The notes: generated from the sequence alone by a model not told the origin. DNA of 64,000 nucleotides from Thermococcus sp. (GCF_026991495.1 NZ_JALXBJ010000012.1:1-64000), one strand, 5' to 3'; shown: positions 38,411 to 49,031, numbered from the stretch's first letter. A program made the numbers and translations.

Positions 38411-39772
38411 TCACACCTCTGCCTCGCCTATTATCTCTCCGAGAGCCTTGATAAGGCCGTCAACCCACTCCTTTCTCGTCGTTTCGGTTGCCGCGAAGAG
38501 CGCCGTCTCCCCGAGCTCCGGGAAGTGCCCGCCTATGTAGTAGCCGCCGTGTACTCCCCTCTCAAGGAGTCTCTCGTGGATGACGTCGTATGGGACGTCG
38601 AAGCGAACCGGCACGTCCTTAAAGTAGAGCCCATCAAAGGGAACCTCTGCAACCTCAGAAAGGCGCTTCCTCAGATAGGAGGTGTTCTTGAGTATGACCT
38701 CACCGAGCTCCCTCAGTCCCTTCGGCCCGAGGCTGGCCAGGTGTATAGCAGAAGCGACCGCGACCAAAGCCTCGTTCGAGCAGATGTTCGATGTCGCCTT
38801 TGCCCGCCTGATGTGCTGCTCCCTCGTTTGCAGGGTCATCACGAAGGCCCTCCTTCCGTCGGCGTCTTTCGTCATGCCGATTATCCTGCCGGGCATCTGC
38901 CTTACCAGCTTTCTGTCGTTCCTGACGGCGAAGACCCCGGCCCTGGGCCCGCCGAAGTTCATCGGACTCCCAAGGAAAGAGGCCTCCCCAACCGCTATGT
39001 CTGCTCCGAGCTCTCCCGGTGCCTCAAAAATCCCGAGCATCGTCGGGTCTGCACCGACCACGAAGTAAGCCCCCGCATCGTGCGCTATCTCACCTACCTC
39101 TCTCACGTTCTCCTCGACCAGGCCGAAGAAGTTGCTCATCTCAACGTAGACACCGGCCGCGTCTTCAACCACGTTCTTGAGAGCTTCAAGGTCAAGCCGG
39201 CCCTTCTCGTCCCAAGGAACTTCTACAATCTCAAGGCCCGCTCCTCTTGTATACGTCCTTATGACAGCCTTCCTTTCAGGACTGAGGGCCTTTGGAATAA
39301 CGAAGCGCTTCCTCTTTCCCTTGTGGAGTCTGACCGTCATTAAAGCCGCTTCCGCTATGGCGCTTCCCCAGTCGTACATCGAGGAGTTGACAACCGGCAA
39401 ACCGTAGAGCTCGGCCATCATACTCTGGTATTCGAAGAGGGCCTGGAGCATGCCCTGGCTTATCTCCGGCTGGTAGGGGGTGTAAGCGGTTAGGAACTCG
39501 CTCCTCTCGATGAGGTACTTAACGTGAGCCGGAACGTAGTGGAAGTACGCTCCAGCCCCGAGAAAGCTCGGCATATCAAGGACTGTCTTGTTCCTGCTCA
39601 GGATTTCATTCATCTCGGTGAAGACCTCGTACTCGCTCTTGCCCTCCGGCAGATCGAACTCCTTGACCATTCCCTCAGGGACATCGGAGAACAGGTCATC
39701 GATTGAAGAAAAGCCGATTTCCCGGAGCATCTCCTCCATCTGGGGGAGGTTTGGAAGGTAGTGTTTGCCCAT
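38411..39772 (-). CDS. gcvPA: Glycine dehydrogenase (decarboxylating) subunit 1
   Basis: [68 protein letters not shown]. Confidence 0.95.
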   Translation of the reverse strand: MGKHYLPNLPQMEEMLREIGFSSIDDLFSDVPEGMVKEFDLPEGKSEYEVFTEMNEILSRNKTVLDMPSFLGAGAYFHYVPAHVKYLIERSEFLTAYTPYQPEISQGMLQALFEYQSMMAELYGLPVVNSSMYDWGSAIAEAALMTVRLHKGKRKRFVIPKALSPERKAVIRTYTRGAGLEIVEVPWDEKGRLDLEALKNVVEDAAGVYVEMSNFFGLVEENVREVGEIAHDAGAYFVVGADPTMLGIFEAPGELGADIAVGEASFLGSPMNFGGPRAGVFAVRNDRKLVRQMPGRIIGMTKDADGRRAFVMTLQTREQHIRRAKATSNICSNEALVAVASAIHLASLGPKGLRELGEVILKNTSYLRKRLSEVAEVPFDGLYFKDVPVRFDVPYDVIHERLLERGVHGGYYIGGHFPELGETALFAATETTRKEWVDGLIKALGEIIGEAEV

Positions 39773-39915
39773 TACCCATCACCCTCTGAGCTTTAAGATG
39801 CTCATTGAAAGTCAGCCCGGGAGAATATATGCTTTGTGCCCCCGCCTGAAAAATCGCCCCGCGGCATCGAAACTAAAGCGACCCTGGAGAAATCGGGAGC
39901 TCTGCCTCAGGCGGT

Positions 39916-40656
39916 TCAATACATGACCCGCGCCTTGAGCCCCGCTATCTTGAGCACCTCCTCGGCGAGTTTCATAAAGGCCTTGGCGCCCTCTGAGTCG
40001 GGGTCGTATTCAACCACCGGAACGCCCTCAAGCGTGGCCTCCCTGACCTTCGGATCCTCAGGAACCACCACGAGAAGGGGGAGCTCCATCACGTCTTCCG
40101 CGGCATCGGGGGGTATGTCGTTGTCAGTCCTGCCGTAGCGGTTGAGAACAAAGCCGAGGACGGCAAGCCCTGCCTTTTTGAGGACTATACCAACCTTCAT
40201 GGTGTCGGTTATGCAGGATATCTCAGGGTTGGTTATCAGGATCACCTCGTCGCCACTGAGCATCGCGTTCATAGCGTCCATCTGGAGCCCTGCGGGGCAG
40301 TCGATGATAACGAAGTCGTAATCTCCCCTCAGGGGTTTTATCGTGCCCGGGAGCTTCCTCGGGTCAGCCTTCCGGACGTGCTCCCAGTCTATGGCAGCCG
40401 GGATTAGATCAACGTTTTCATAGCTGGTGTGGTAGATGGAGCCCTCAATGTCCGCATCGCCCGCGAGCACGTCGTGTATGGTCGTCTCGGCGTCGTCTAT
40501 GCCCATGACGAGGCTGAGGTTCGCCATAGTCAGGTCGGCGTCCACCGCGAGGACCTTCTTGCCCATCTTCCCGAGGGCTATCGAGAGGTTGGCGGTTGTC
40601 GTTGTCTTCCCGGTTCCACCCTTCCCGGAGGCTATCGAGATGAGCCGGCCCATCAT
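39916..40656 (-). CDS. minD: MinD/ParA-family ATPase 1
   Basis: IASGKGGTGKTTTTANLSIALG, DADLTMANLSLVMG, VIIDCPAGLQMDAMNAM. Confidence 0.9.
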   Translation of the reverse strand: MMGRLISIASGKGGTGKTTTTANLSIALGKMGKKVLAVDADLTMANLSLVMGIDDAETTIHDVLAGDADIEGSIYHTSYENVDLIPAAIDWEHVRKADPRKLPGTIKPLRGDYDFVIIDCPAGLQMDAMNAMLSGDEVILITNPEISCITDTMKVGIVLKKAGLAVLGFVLNRYGRTDNDIPPDAAEDVMELPLLVVVPEDPKVREATLEGVPVVEYDPDSEGAKAFMKLAEEVLKIAGLKARVMY

Positions 40657-40710
40657 TCCACCCCATCCTATTTTTCCTAAACCTTTATGAACCTTTAGCC
40701 AAGGCTCAAC

Positions 40711-43700
40711 TTGGTGGGAGAGATGAAGGTTTTCGTCCCCGATACGAGCGTGATAGTTGACGGCCGCCTGACGCAGTTCCTCTCAACGATGAACGAGAGG
40801 GTGAAGGTCGTCGTTCCGGAGGCCGTCGTGGCAGAGATAGAACATCAGGCCAACGAGGGGAAGGCAATAGGCCACACAGGCCTTGAGGAATTGAAAAAGC
40901 TCCGCTCCATGGCGGATCGGGGTGACATCCTCTTAGAGTTTTACGGTGAGAGGCCGGAGCTCTGGCAGATAAGGCGGGCAACAGCTGGCGAGATTGACAA
41001 CATGGTGCGCGAGACCGCGAGGGAGCTCAAAGCAACCCTCATCACCGGGGATCAGGTTCAGCGCGATATCGCCGCGGCCAAGGGTATAGGCGTCATATAC
41101 CTGACCGCGAGGAAGGAGATAAGGCACCGCCTTGAGGACTTCTTCGACGAGGAGACGATGAGCGTCCACCTGAAGGCCGGGGTGGTGCCACTCGCCAAGA
41201 AAGGCAGACCGGGAGAGTGGAAGCTCGTCAGAATAGGAAACGAAGCCCTCAGGAGTGAGGAGATCGAGGAGATAGCGGACGACATAGTGGAGAGGGCAAA
41301 GCGGGACCCAGAGAGCTTCATAGAGATGGACGAACCCGGGGCAACCGTCGTTCAGCTCAGGAACTACCGCATAGTCATAGCCCGTCCCCCCTTCGCCGAC
41401 GGGGTGGAGATAACAGCGGTGAGGCCCGTAGTGAAGCTGGGCATAGAGGACTACAAGCTGAGCGAGAAGCTTTTGGAGAGGCTCAAGAGCAAGGCGGAGG
41501 GCATTTTGATCGCTGGCGCGCCAGGTGAGGGCAAGTGCTTACCCCCCGAAACACCAGTACTGCTCGAAGACGGTTCGTTCGTCCAGATCAGGGATGTAAA
41601 GCCGGGTATGAAGGTGGTAACCCTTGCACACGAGAGACTTGAGGCCCAGCCCGTTCTCAGGGTCTACAAAAGGTCTGAAAAGTTCATGGTGAGGATTAGA
41701 ACCTCCACGGGGAGGGAGATATCCCTCAGTCCAAACCACCCAGTCCTGACCATAAAGGGCGGTTTTGTTGTCTGGAGTGACGCAGGGAAGCTCGGAGAGG
41801 GCTCGGTTATAGCAGTGCCCAGGAGAATAGCCGTGAGGAGCAGCCTTCCGGACAAGCTGTGGGTTGGGGAGCTCGTTAGTGAGGGCTTCTTCGCCAAAAC
41901 GATGGACGGAAGAAAGATTCCTTTGAATGAGGCTAAGCCCGAGGAAGTGGAGTCGGTCTTCTACATGGGAAAGAACCACAGGGCTTCGAGGGAGATGCCG
42001 CCTTACATTGAGGCAAACGAGGACTTCTTTGAGTTCTTGGGGCTGATGTGGGCCAAGGGTTCGGGAAGCAACTTCGAGTTCAACAGCTTCGATGAGATGT
42101 TGATAGAGCGCTTTAAGGAACTCGTCTCGAAAACGTTCGGCGTCTCTGAGGGCGAGTTCTACTTTGCGGCACCCGGAAGGCTCAGGGTCAGGAACTCCAA
42201 GACGATAGAAAAACTCCTTAGGGCACTCGGATACCCCGAAAAGAGAAAGGCGCACTCGATAAGGGTTCCGGAAATAGTGATGAGGGCCGACGAGAGAAAT
42301 ATAGCCGCGTTCCTCCGGGGAGTTTTTGAGGGGAACGGTTGCATAGGAAAAGAGGTCGAAATAGCCACTGCCAGTCGGGATTTCGCCCTCGGCCTGCAGT
42401 ACCTCCTCCTCAGGCTCGGGATACCTTCAATCGTCAGGGAAAAGAAGGTAAGGGGAAGGCCCTACTACCGCGTCCTCATCAGGGATTCGGAGTCAATCAG
42501 GAGGTTCTACGAGACCGTAAAACCTAAGTTCAAGGTCGAAGGCTTTAACGAGCGCCTTGAGAGGGCTTCAGGCCTGAACCTCGACGCTATCCCCGCTGGA
42601 GAGCTCGTTAGGGCCCTTGGAATCCTGACCGGCAGGAGAATCGAGGATGCGAACAAGAACAGCTATTCCAGGAGGAGGCTCTCGAAAGTGTACGAAGACT
42701 TCTTAACTCTTTACCGGGGGTACGCATCGTTTGAGGGATCCATAAAGAAGCTTATGGGCTACGCCGGACAGCTATCCCGCTGGAGGGAGCTCGTGAAGTT
42801 CATCAACGAGAGGGTCTCCAACGACTTCTATCGCCGCCACAGTATGGATTCGAGCGCACCTCCAAAGTGGCTCAAAGGGGAGAGAACGCCAATGCCATCG
42901 GCGATAGCCAAGCTGCTCTCCGCCTTTTCATCCGAAACGGGTCTTTTGGCTGAAGAGGCAAGGGTATGGAATGAGCTAACGGCTGAAGTTAGAAAACTCC
43001 TGAGCGTTGCTTTTGCTTTCCTTGGCCAGAACTTCCAAAAGGCTGTTTCCCAGTCAATGGTCAGCTTTTTCCTGAGGGGGGCAGAAATCGACGTCGAGCG
43101 TCTGGCTAAGGTCATTGAGGACGTAGCTGCCGAGTACTACCACAGGGCCGAGCTCATCGAGGAGCACTTAGCTCATCTGAGGGTTATGCTCGACCCTAAC
43201 ATCCTGTGGGACGGGGTTGAGTCCGTAGATGTCATCGAAGGGGGCTTTGAGGTCTACGACATAACAGTGCCCAACCACAACTTCATGGCCGGCTTTGCTC
43301 CAGTCATTGTGCACAACTCCACCTTCGCCCAGGCTTTAGCGGAGTGGTACGCGGGTATGGGCAAGATCGTGAAGACGATGGAGAAGCCGCGCGACCTGCA
43401 GGTGAGCGAGGAGATAACCCAGTACACGGCCTTGAACGGAAAGATGGAGCTGACAGGGGACCTGCTCCTCCTGGTCAGGCCCGACTACACGATATTCGAC
43501 GAGATGAGGAAAACGAACGATTTCAAGATATACTCCGATTTAAGATTGGCCGGGGTTGGCATGATTGGGGTTGTCCACGCAACCAAGCCGATAGACGCGG
43601 TTCAGAGGCTGATCGGGAGGGTCGAGCTTGGCATGATACCCCAGGTCGTCGACACGGTGATATTCATCAAGGGGGGGAAGGTGAGCAAGGTCCTAACCTT

Positions 43701-44313
43701 AGAGTACCTCGTCAAGGTTCCGAGCGGGATGAGGGAGGAGGATCTCGCGAGGCCTGTCATAGAGGTCCGCGATTTTGAAACGGGGGAGCTTGAGTACGAG
43801 ATATACACCTACGGCGAGGAAGTCAGCGTCGTCCCGGTGAGGGCAGCGAAGAAAGCCCCCGCCCTAAAACTCGCCGAGAAGAGGCTCAAGCAGGAGATAA
43901 AGAAGTTCCTGCCGGACGTCCACACGGAGGTCGAGATAGTGAGCCCGCACAAGGCCGTTGTGTACGCCGATGAGTTCGACATCCCAACCATAATAGGGAA
44001 GAGGGGGAAGCGCATCACAGAGCTGGAAAAGAGGATAGGGATAAGCATTGACGTCAAGAGCTTTGAAGAGAGGGAGGCGGGGAAGCCGAAGGAAAAGATC
44101 CCAGTGGAGGTTGAGGAGAAGAAAAAGACCTTAGTACTGCGTGTCCCCGCCGACTACGCGAGGAAGCCCCTGAAGTTCTACGGGGGCGAGCAGTACGTCT
44201 TCACGGCCGCACCGAGCAAGAAGGGGATAGTCAAGGTCAGCAAGAGCACCCCCATAGGCAGGGAGCTCAAGAAGCTCATAGAGGCCGGGATAGAGGTGTG
44301 GGCGAGCACTTAA
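40711..44313 (+). CDS. PIN domain-ATPase-KH (PINA-like) protein containing an intein
   Basis: PIN domain KVFVPDTSVIVDGRL; Walker A GAPGEGK^S split by intein; C-terminal KH-like IPTIIGKRGKRITELEKRIGI. Start GTG 40711 or ATG 40723. Confidence 0.9.
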   Translation: MVGEMKVFVPDTSVIVDGRLTQFLSTMNERVKVVVPEAVVAEIEHQANEGKAIGHTGLEELKKLRSMADRGDILLEFYGERPELWQIRRATAGEIDNMVRETARELKATLITGDQVQRDIAAAKGIGVIYLTARKEIRHRLEDFFDEETMSVHLKAGVVPLAKKGRPGEWKLVRIGNEALRSEEIEEIADDIVERAKRDPESFIEMDEPGATVVQLRNYRIVIARPPFADGVEITAVRPVVKLGIEDYKLSEKLLERLKSKAEGILIAGAPGEGKCLPPETPVLLEDGSFVQIRDVKPGMKVVTLAHERLEAQPVLRVYKRSEKFMVRIRTSTGREISLSPNHPVLTIKGGFVVWSDAGKLGEGSVIAVPRRIAVRSSLPDKLWVGELVSEGFFAKTMDGRKIPLNEAKPEEVESVFYMGKNHRASREMPPYIEANEDFFEFLGLMWAKGSGSNFEFNSFDEMLIERFKELVSKTFGVSEGEFYFAAPGRLRVRNSKTIEKLLRALGYPEKRKAHSIRVPEIVMRADERNIAAFLRGVFEGNGCIGKEVEIATASRDFALGLQYLLLRLGIPSIVREKKVRGRPYYRVLIRDSESIRRFYETVKPKFKVEGFNERLERASGLNLDAIPAGELVRALGILTGRRIEDANKNSYSRRRLSKVYEDFLTLYRGYASFEGSIKKLMGYAGQLSRWRELVKFINERVSNDFYRRHSMDSSAPPKWLKGERTPMPSAIAKLLSAFSSETGLLAEEARVWNELTAEVRKLLSVAFAFLGQNFQKAVSQSMVSFFLRGAEIDVERLAKVIEDVAAEYYHRAELIEEHLAHLRVMLDPNILWDGVESVDVIEGGFEVYDITVPNHNFMAGFAPVIVHNSTFAQALAEWYAGMGKIVKTMEKPRDLQVSEEITQYTALNGKMELTGDLLLLVRPDYTIFDEMRKTNDFKIYSDLRLAGVGMIGVVHATKPIDAVQRLIGRVELGMIPQVVDTVIFIKGGKVSKVLTLEYLVKVPSGMREEDLARPVIEVRDFETGELEYEIYTYGEEVSVVPVRAAKKAPALKLAEKRLKQEIKKFLPDVHTEVEIVSPHKAVVYADEFDIPTIIGKRGKRITELEKRIGISIDVKSFEEREAGKPKEKIPVEVEEKKKTLVLRVPADYARKPLKFYGGEQYVFTAAPSKKGIVKVSKSTPIGRELKKLIEAGIEVWAST
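41536..43317 (+). mobile_element. Intein, 594 aa, with LAGLIDADG-like region
   Basis: Starts Cys (CLPPETPVLLEDG), block B-like SLSPNHPVLT, DOD-like LGLMWAKGSG and LRGVFEGNGCI, ends VYDITVPNHNFMAGFAPVIVHN followed by extein Ser. Confidence 0.93.
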
Positions 44314-44352
44314 TCTTTTTAAGCTCCCCATCAATTTTAATTGGGTGATAGC

Positions 44353-44712
44353 ATGGGGTACAACGTCGTTGTCATCCCGGAGAGCTTTCACAAGTTCGGT
44401 AAGCACGACATTGAGCACGTCTGCGTCCCTATCGTCATCGGGGGCGGCAGCTACGACACATCCATGGAGGTCGTGAACGGCATCGACCGCGTTCTGAAGG
44501 CCGAGTTCCAGGTTAAGTCCGTTGAGGAACCGGAGGGCGACGATTGCACCGCGCTCTACCGCAGGTACACCCTGAAGGGCGAAGGCGGGGATCTAATAGT
44601 CCACGTAAAGCTGATGGGAGAGAACTGTGGAAAAATCGCGGGCAACCGCTGCTCCGTCCTTGAGTTCGAGAGGGACATCTACTGCATCGTAAAGGAGTTA
44701 GCGAACTGCTAA
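44353..44712 (+). CDS. Hypothetical protein
   Basis: MGYNVVVIPESFHKFGKHDIEHVCVPIVIGGGSYDTS; ATG with upstream ggtgat. Confidence 0.65.
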   Translation: MGYNVVVIPESFHKFGKHDIEHVCVPIVIGGGSYDTSMEVVNGIDRVLKAEFQVKSVEEPEGDDCTALYRRYTLKGEGGDLIVHVKLMGENCGKIAGNRCSVLEFERDIYCIVKELANC

Positions 44713-44735
44713 GGGTACGGTAAAAAAAGAGGGAA

Positions 44736-46253
44736 TCAGATATTTCCAATCCTCTGGAGAACCATCCCCTCTATCCTTATGGGCTCGGTTCTCCTGGCCT
44801 GCACTATGGCCTGGTCGAGCCTCGCCTCGCTCTCCGCGTGGATTGTAAAGAGGGGATCCCCTTCCTTGACCTTCTCGCCGACTTTGACGTACAGCTCGAT
44901 CCCGGCCCCCTTGTCCTCGGGTGCCCCCGCGGCCTTCGCTATGCCCGTTATTCCCCTGTTGTCTATCCCGGTTACGTAGCCGCTCGTGGAGGCAGTGAAG
45001 GTGTAGGTCTTGTCGCCAATCGGTATCTCCTCCGGCTTTACCTCCGGGTTGCCGCCCTGGGCCTCTATTATCTCCTTCATCTTCTCCCACGCCTTCCCGC
45101 TCTCAAGGATCTCCCTCGCCATCTTCTTTCCCATTCCAGTCGGGGCAACTCCGCCCATCTCAAGGAGGATCCCTGCCAGGCCCGTGGCCTTCTCTATGAG
45201 ACTCCCCGGCCCTTTGCCAGTCTGGAGGGCGGAAAGGGCTTCCCTGGCTTCAAGTGCAGGCCCAACGGTGTGTCCTATCGGCTGGCCACCGTAGGTTATC
45301 GCGACCTCAACGTACTGGCCGAGCCTCTTCCCGAGCTCTATGAAGTCCCTTGAGAGGGCCCTCGCCTGGTCAACGGTCTCGACCTTAACCCCTTTCCCTG
45401 TGGGGATGTCTATGAGGACGTACTGGCTGCCCATCGCGTACTTCTTTGACATTATGCTCGCGAGCATCAAACCGGTCGGGTCAACGCTCAGCGCACGCTC
45501 CGATTTTATCGTTATGTCGTCGGCGGGGGCGAGGTTCAAAGCCCCTCCCCAGACGAGGCAGGCTCCCACTTTCTCGACTATCCTCTTTATCTCGTCGAGC
45601 TCAAAGCTGACGTTGGCGAAGACCTCAACCACATCGGCGGTTCCAGCGGCGCTGGTTATCGCCCTCGAACTCGTCTTAGGTATCGTCAGGCCGGCGGCAG
45701 CCACTATGGGCACGACGAGGATGTTTGTCTTGTTGCCGGGGACGCCGCCTATGCTGTGGACGTCCATTATAGGCTTCCTGTCTATGTCGAGCATGTCGCC
45801 CGTCTCAGCCATCGCTATGGTTAAAGCCGCTATCTCGTCCATGTCCAGGCCGTTTATCTCAAGGGAGGTTACGAAAGAGCTTATTTCAATGTCCCTGAGC
45901 TTTCTGTCCACGATGTCCCTGACTATGGCCTCTATCTCAACCTTCCTGAGCTTCTCCCCGTGCATCTTCTTCTTTATGTACCTGACGCTCTCCGGCTGCC
46001 CCCCTGGAAGCACGAGGACTGACTCCCCCTCCGATAGGTTGTGGAGGTCGAGCATGTCCCTGCTTATCCCGACCTCTCCTGGCTTCACAAGGTTGCTCAC
46101 CACGAGGCTTCCGTAGGCTACTTTCTTCCCAGACTCTATCCTGACGAGGTCGTCTGGGTGCAGTTTCGCCTTCCTTGCCTCCTCCTCGTTTATAAAGACC
46201 GAATACCGACCGCTGTACACATCCAGTATCCTAACCTTCGCCTTCATTCTCAT
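44736..46253 (-). CDS. deoA: AMP phosphorylase
   Basis: [47 protein letters not shown]; archaeal N-terminal extension. Confidence 0.92.
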   Translation of the reverse strand: MRMKAKVRILDVYSGRYSVFINEEEARKAKLHPDDLVRIESGKKVAYGSLVVSNLVKPGEVGISRDMLDLHNLSEGESVLVLPGGQPESVRYIKKKMHGEKLRKVEIEAIVRDIVDRKLRDIEISSFVTSLEINGLDMDEIAALTIAMAETGDMLDIDRKPIMDVHSIGGVPGNKTNILVVPIVAAAGLTIPKTSSRAITSAAGTADVVEVFANVSFELDEIKRIVEKVGACLVWGGALNLAPADDITIKSERALSVDPTGLMLASIMSKKYAMGSQYVLIDIPTGKGVKVETVDQARALSRDFIELGKRLGQYVEVAITYGGQPIGHTVGPALEAREALSALQTGKGPGSLIEKATGLAGILLEMGGVAPTGMGKKMAREILESGKAWEKMKEIIEAQGGNPEVKPEEIPIGDKTYTFTASTSGYVTGIDNRGITGIAKAAGAPEDKGAGIELYVKVGEKVKEGDPLFTIHAESEARLDQAIVQARRTEPIRIEGMVLQRIGNI

Positions 46254-46345
46254 CCCCCCAAAGTGGGTATCAGGTAAATAGGTGAGGGGGTTTTATAACT
46301 TCTTCGCAAACGGACGGGCCAAGTATCAACCCAAGAAAAGAAGAG

Positions 46346-46594
46346 TCAGCATGCGAGGCCCTTCAGCGGATTTCTCGAACCGCCGCGGACCCGGCTCTGG
46401 CCAGTCAACGCGCGTACAACGTCCCCAGCCACCTCTCTGACCTCGGGGGGAAGGGGGGCAGAGCTTCCATGGGCGCTCCGCAGGACATCTTCAAGGGGGG
46501 CGCTGTGGAGCCTCCCGTCGAAGACGAGCACTTCACCACCTTCGACGATGACCACCCTATCCGGGTAGGCCAGCCTGAGCACCATGGCGCCCAC
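46346..46594 (-). CDS. Hypothetical protein
   Basis: 82-aa ORF MGAMVLRLAYPDRVVIVEGGEVLVFDGRL. Confidence 0.5.
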   Translation of the reverse strand: MGAMVLRLAYPDRVVIVEGGEVLVFDGRLHSAPLEDVLRSAHGSSAPLPPEVREVAGDVVRALTGQSRVRGGSRNPLKGLAC

Positions 46595-46637
46595 CCAGAT
46601 TAAAGAACAAAATGTAACTTAAAAATTTAACGCGGGA

Positions 46638-46886
46638 TCAGAGGTTCTTGACCTCCTCGTCGATGCTGCTTTCGAGCTCCTTCTCCCACTCGTCCACGTC
46701 GAAGTCCACGAGCTCCTCCTCAAGCTCCTCCTTGAGGTTGGTGACGCGCCGCTTTAAGGCGGATTTGGTCTCCTCGTCGTAGACAACGTAGTAGGGGTTC
46801 TTCTTTGCCGAGATGTAGAGCATCAGGAATATTATGTTGGTGAACAGCAGGACGATGAGGATCGCTGCCCACACAATAGCCTGCAT
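46638..46886 (-). CDS. Small single-TM protein downstream of minD-like gene
   Basis: MQAIVWAAILIVLLFTNIIFLMLYISAKKNPYYVVYDEETK...; starts just after the minD stop. Confidence 0.65.
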   Translation of the reverse strand: MQAIVWAAILIVLLFTNIIFLMLYISAKKNPYYVVYDEETKSALKRRVTNLKEELEEELVDFDVDEWEKELESSIDEEVKNL

Positions 46887-46891
46887 CCCCA

Positions 46892-47671
46892 TCACCTCTT
46901 TCCTCCGAATATAGCTTTGAAAACCCTCTTTATCGGGCTTTCCGGCTGAGGAGGCTCCCATTTGATACCTGCCAGCTTGGCCGCGAGCTGTTTGATGGCG
47001 ATGGCGGCGGGACTTGTCGGGTTCTTGATGACGAGGGGGACGCCGTAGGCCGAGGCGCGCTTAACCTCCGGGTCCTCCGGGATCACCGCGAGCACCGGCA
47101 CCTCGAGGATGGCCTCGATCTCCTCCTGGGTGAGCTCGGTCTTCTCGTTGGTGACCCTGTTGAGTATGGCACCGAGGGGCAGGGTTCCGAGCTTCTCGGC
47201 TATGAGCTTCGTCTTCAGGGAGTCCGTGATAGCGGATATCTCGGGGTTTGTGACTATTATGAGCTCCTTCCCTATGAGAAGCGCCGTGACCGACGTCATC
47301 TCAAGGCCCGCCGGCGCGTCTATGAGGATGAAGTCCGCCATCTGACTTATGTCCCTTATAACCTCCCTGAGCCTCTCTGGCTTGGCCTTCTTTATCTTCT
47401 CAAGGCTCAGACCGCCGGGTATGACCTTAACCCCGGCCGGTCCCTCGTAGATGGCGTCCTTGAGATCCGCTTCCCTTGCTAAGACGTCGTGGAGCGTTAT
47501 CGGTATGTCCTCCATCCCGAGGACGAGGCTCAGGTTGGCCATCGTAATATCCGCATCGATTAGAATCACTTCCTTGCCGAACTGAGCCAGAGCAACTCCG
47601 AGGTTCGCTACCGTCGTGGTTTTACCCGTACCCCCTTTTCCAGAGGCAAAAACTATCGAACGGCCCTCCAA
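46892..47671 (-). CDS. minD: MinD/ParA-family ATPase 2 with basic amphipathic C-terminus
   Basis: FASGKGGTGKTTTVANLGVALA, DADITMANLSLVLG; C-terminus SPIKRVFKAIFGGKR. Confidence 0.9.
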   Translation of the reverse strand: MEGRSIVFASGKGGTGKTTTVANLGVALAQFGKEVILIDADITMANLSLVLGMEDIPITLHDVLAREADLKDAIYEGPAGVKVIPGGLSLEKIKKAKPERLREVIRDISQMADFILIDAPAGLEMTSVTALLIGKELIIVTNPEISAITDSLKTKLIAEKLGTLPLGAILNRVTNEKTELTQEEIEAILEVPVLAVIPEDPEVKRASAYGVPLVIKNPTSPAAIAIKQLAAKLAGIKWEPPQPESPIKRVFKAIFGGKR

Positions 47672-47822
47672 GAGCTACACCTCCCGTATTGATTGTGATT
47701 CCAGGTAATAGCCGATACTGTGCACCATAGCAGTCATAAGTTACAATGGCTTTTATCTTTTGTGGTCTGGAAAGATTGAAAAACCGGCAAAGGTTTTAAA
47801 GCGAAGGTTTGAGCTATCTTGG

Positions 47823-48185
47823 GTGGAAAGGGTGAGAGAGGACAACAAGTTCGCACTCTTGGTTTACCTCTGGGGAACGATTTCAGGGGTGGTAAGCGGC
47901 TGGCTCGCGCTTTACTCAAAGCCCGCATGGATAGTGGGGGCCCTCATGTACTTCCTGACGGACGCCTTCGTGCTGCGCCTGATGGGTGGGAAGCTGCCCG
48001 AGGACCTCAGGGAAGTCGAAAAAGCAAAGCTCCGGGGGGCGGTTCTGAAGAAGGCTTTCTGGGGCTGGCTCCTGTTCTGGCTCTACTTCACCATGCTCGT
48101 TTACACCGTCGGGATACACTTCAGTCCGGTGCCCTACAGCAACCAGAGCCTCTTAGCCCAGTCCCTGAACACAACGGGAGGGTGA
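47823..48185 (+). CDS. Hypothetical membrane protein
   Basis: VERVREDNKFALLVYLWGTISGVVSGW..., hydrophobic segments; stop 4 nt before the rpiA start at 48190. Confidence 0.6.
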   Translation: MERVREDNKFALLVYLWGTISGVVSGWLALYSKPAWIVGALMYFLTDAFVLRLMGGKLPEDLREVEKAKLRGAVLKKAFWGWLLFWLYFTMLVYTVGIHFSPVPYSNQSLLAQSLNTTGG

Positions 48186-48189
48186 TCGC

Positions 48190-48876
48190 ATGGACGTCGA
48201 GGCAATGAAGCGGGCGGCCGCGGAGGAGGCCCTAAAGTTCGTGGAGGACGAAATGGTAGTGGGCCTTGGGACGGGGTCGACCGCCTCCTACTTCATCGAG
48301 CTCCTCGGGAAGAGGGTTCGGGAGGAGGGCCTGGAGGTCTACGGCATACCCACTTCCTACCAGTCCAGACTGCTCGCCATAGAGAACGGCATACCCCTCC
48401 TCAGCCTCGATCAGGCGGACGCCATAGACATAGCTGTGGACGGAGCAGACGAAGTCGATCCGGAGCTGAACCTGATAAAGGGCCGCGGCGCCGCCCTGAC
48501 GATGGAGAAGATAATAGAGTACAGGGCTGGCACGTTCATAGTCCTCGTGGACGAGGGGAAGCTCGTTTCGAGGCTCGGTGAAAGGGCGGCCGTCCCAATA
48601 GAAGTCATCCCAGCGGCATGGAGGGCAATTGCTGAGGAAATCGAGATCTTTAACGCCACTGCAGAGCTCAGAATGGCCAAAAATAAGGACGGGCCCGTGG
48701 TCACCGAAAACGGAAACTTCATCCTCGATGCGAGGTTCGCCAAGATAGAGGATCCCCTCGACATGGAGGTAGAGCTGAACACCATCCCGGGGGTGGTTGA
48801 GAACGGGATCTTCGCGGATATAGCTGACGTCGTGATAGTTGGAGGAAAAGAGGGCGTTAAGAGGCTCGAACGTTAA
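48190..48876 (+). CDS. rpiA: Ribose-5-phosphate isomerase A
   Basis: VGLGTGSTASYFIELLG, IDIAVDGADEVDPELNLIKGRGAALTMEKI. Confidence 0.95.
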   Translation: MDVEAMKRAAAEEALKFVEDEMVVGLGTGSTASYFIELLGKRVREEGLEVYGIPTSYQSRLLAIENGIPLLSLDQADAIDIAVDGADEVDPELNLIKGRGAALTMEKIIEYRAGTFIVLVDEGKLVSRLGERAAVPIEVIPAAWRAIAEEIEIFNATAELRMAKNKDGPVVTENGNFILDARFAKIEDPLDMEVELNTIPGVVENGIFADIADVVIVGGKEGVKRLER

Positions 48877-48910
48877 ATTTATAAGTGGCACCTCCCTCTC
48901 TCATCTGGAC

Positions 48911-48998
48911 GCGGGGGTTGCCGAGCCTGGTCAAAGGCGCGGGATTCAGGGTCCCGTCCCGCAGGGGTTCCGGGGTTCAAATCCCCGCCCCCGCACCA
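48911..48998 (+). tRNA. tRNA-Leu, anticodon CAG
   Basis: Acceptor GCGGGGG/CCCCCGC, anticodon stem CGGGA-TTCAGGG-TCCCG, long variable arm, T-arm CGGGG-TTCAAAT-CCCCG, CCA encoded. Confidence 0.95.
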
Positions 48999-49031
48999 CC
49001 GATTCTGAATGAAGATTGCTTAAAGAGGGCG

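Noticed and set aside
38228-39343. 371-aa plus-strand ORF opposite gcvPA/gcvPB
   Set aside because: Antisense shadow of two conserved genes; composition rich in Arg/Pro/Ser typical of spurious ORFs.
41536-43317. Idea that the 1200-aa ORF is a fusion with an unknown central domain
   Set aside because: Junction residues, block motifs and a split Walker A identify it as an intein.
48900-49020. C/D box-like CTGAATGAAGA after the tRNA
   Set aside because: Box order and spacing do not fit a C/D sRNA; no C' box.
48911-49031. tRNA-Leu as an integration site for an adjacent element
   Set aside because: No integrase gene or duplicated tRNA 3' end seen nearby; flanks are ordinary genes.
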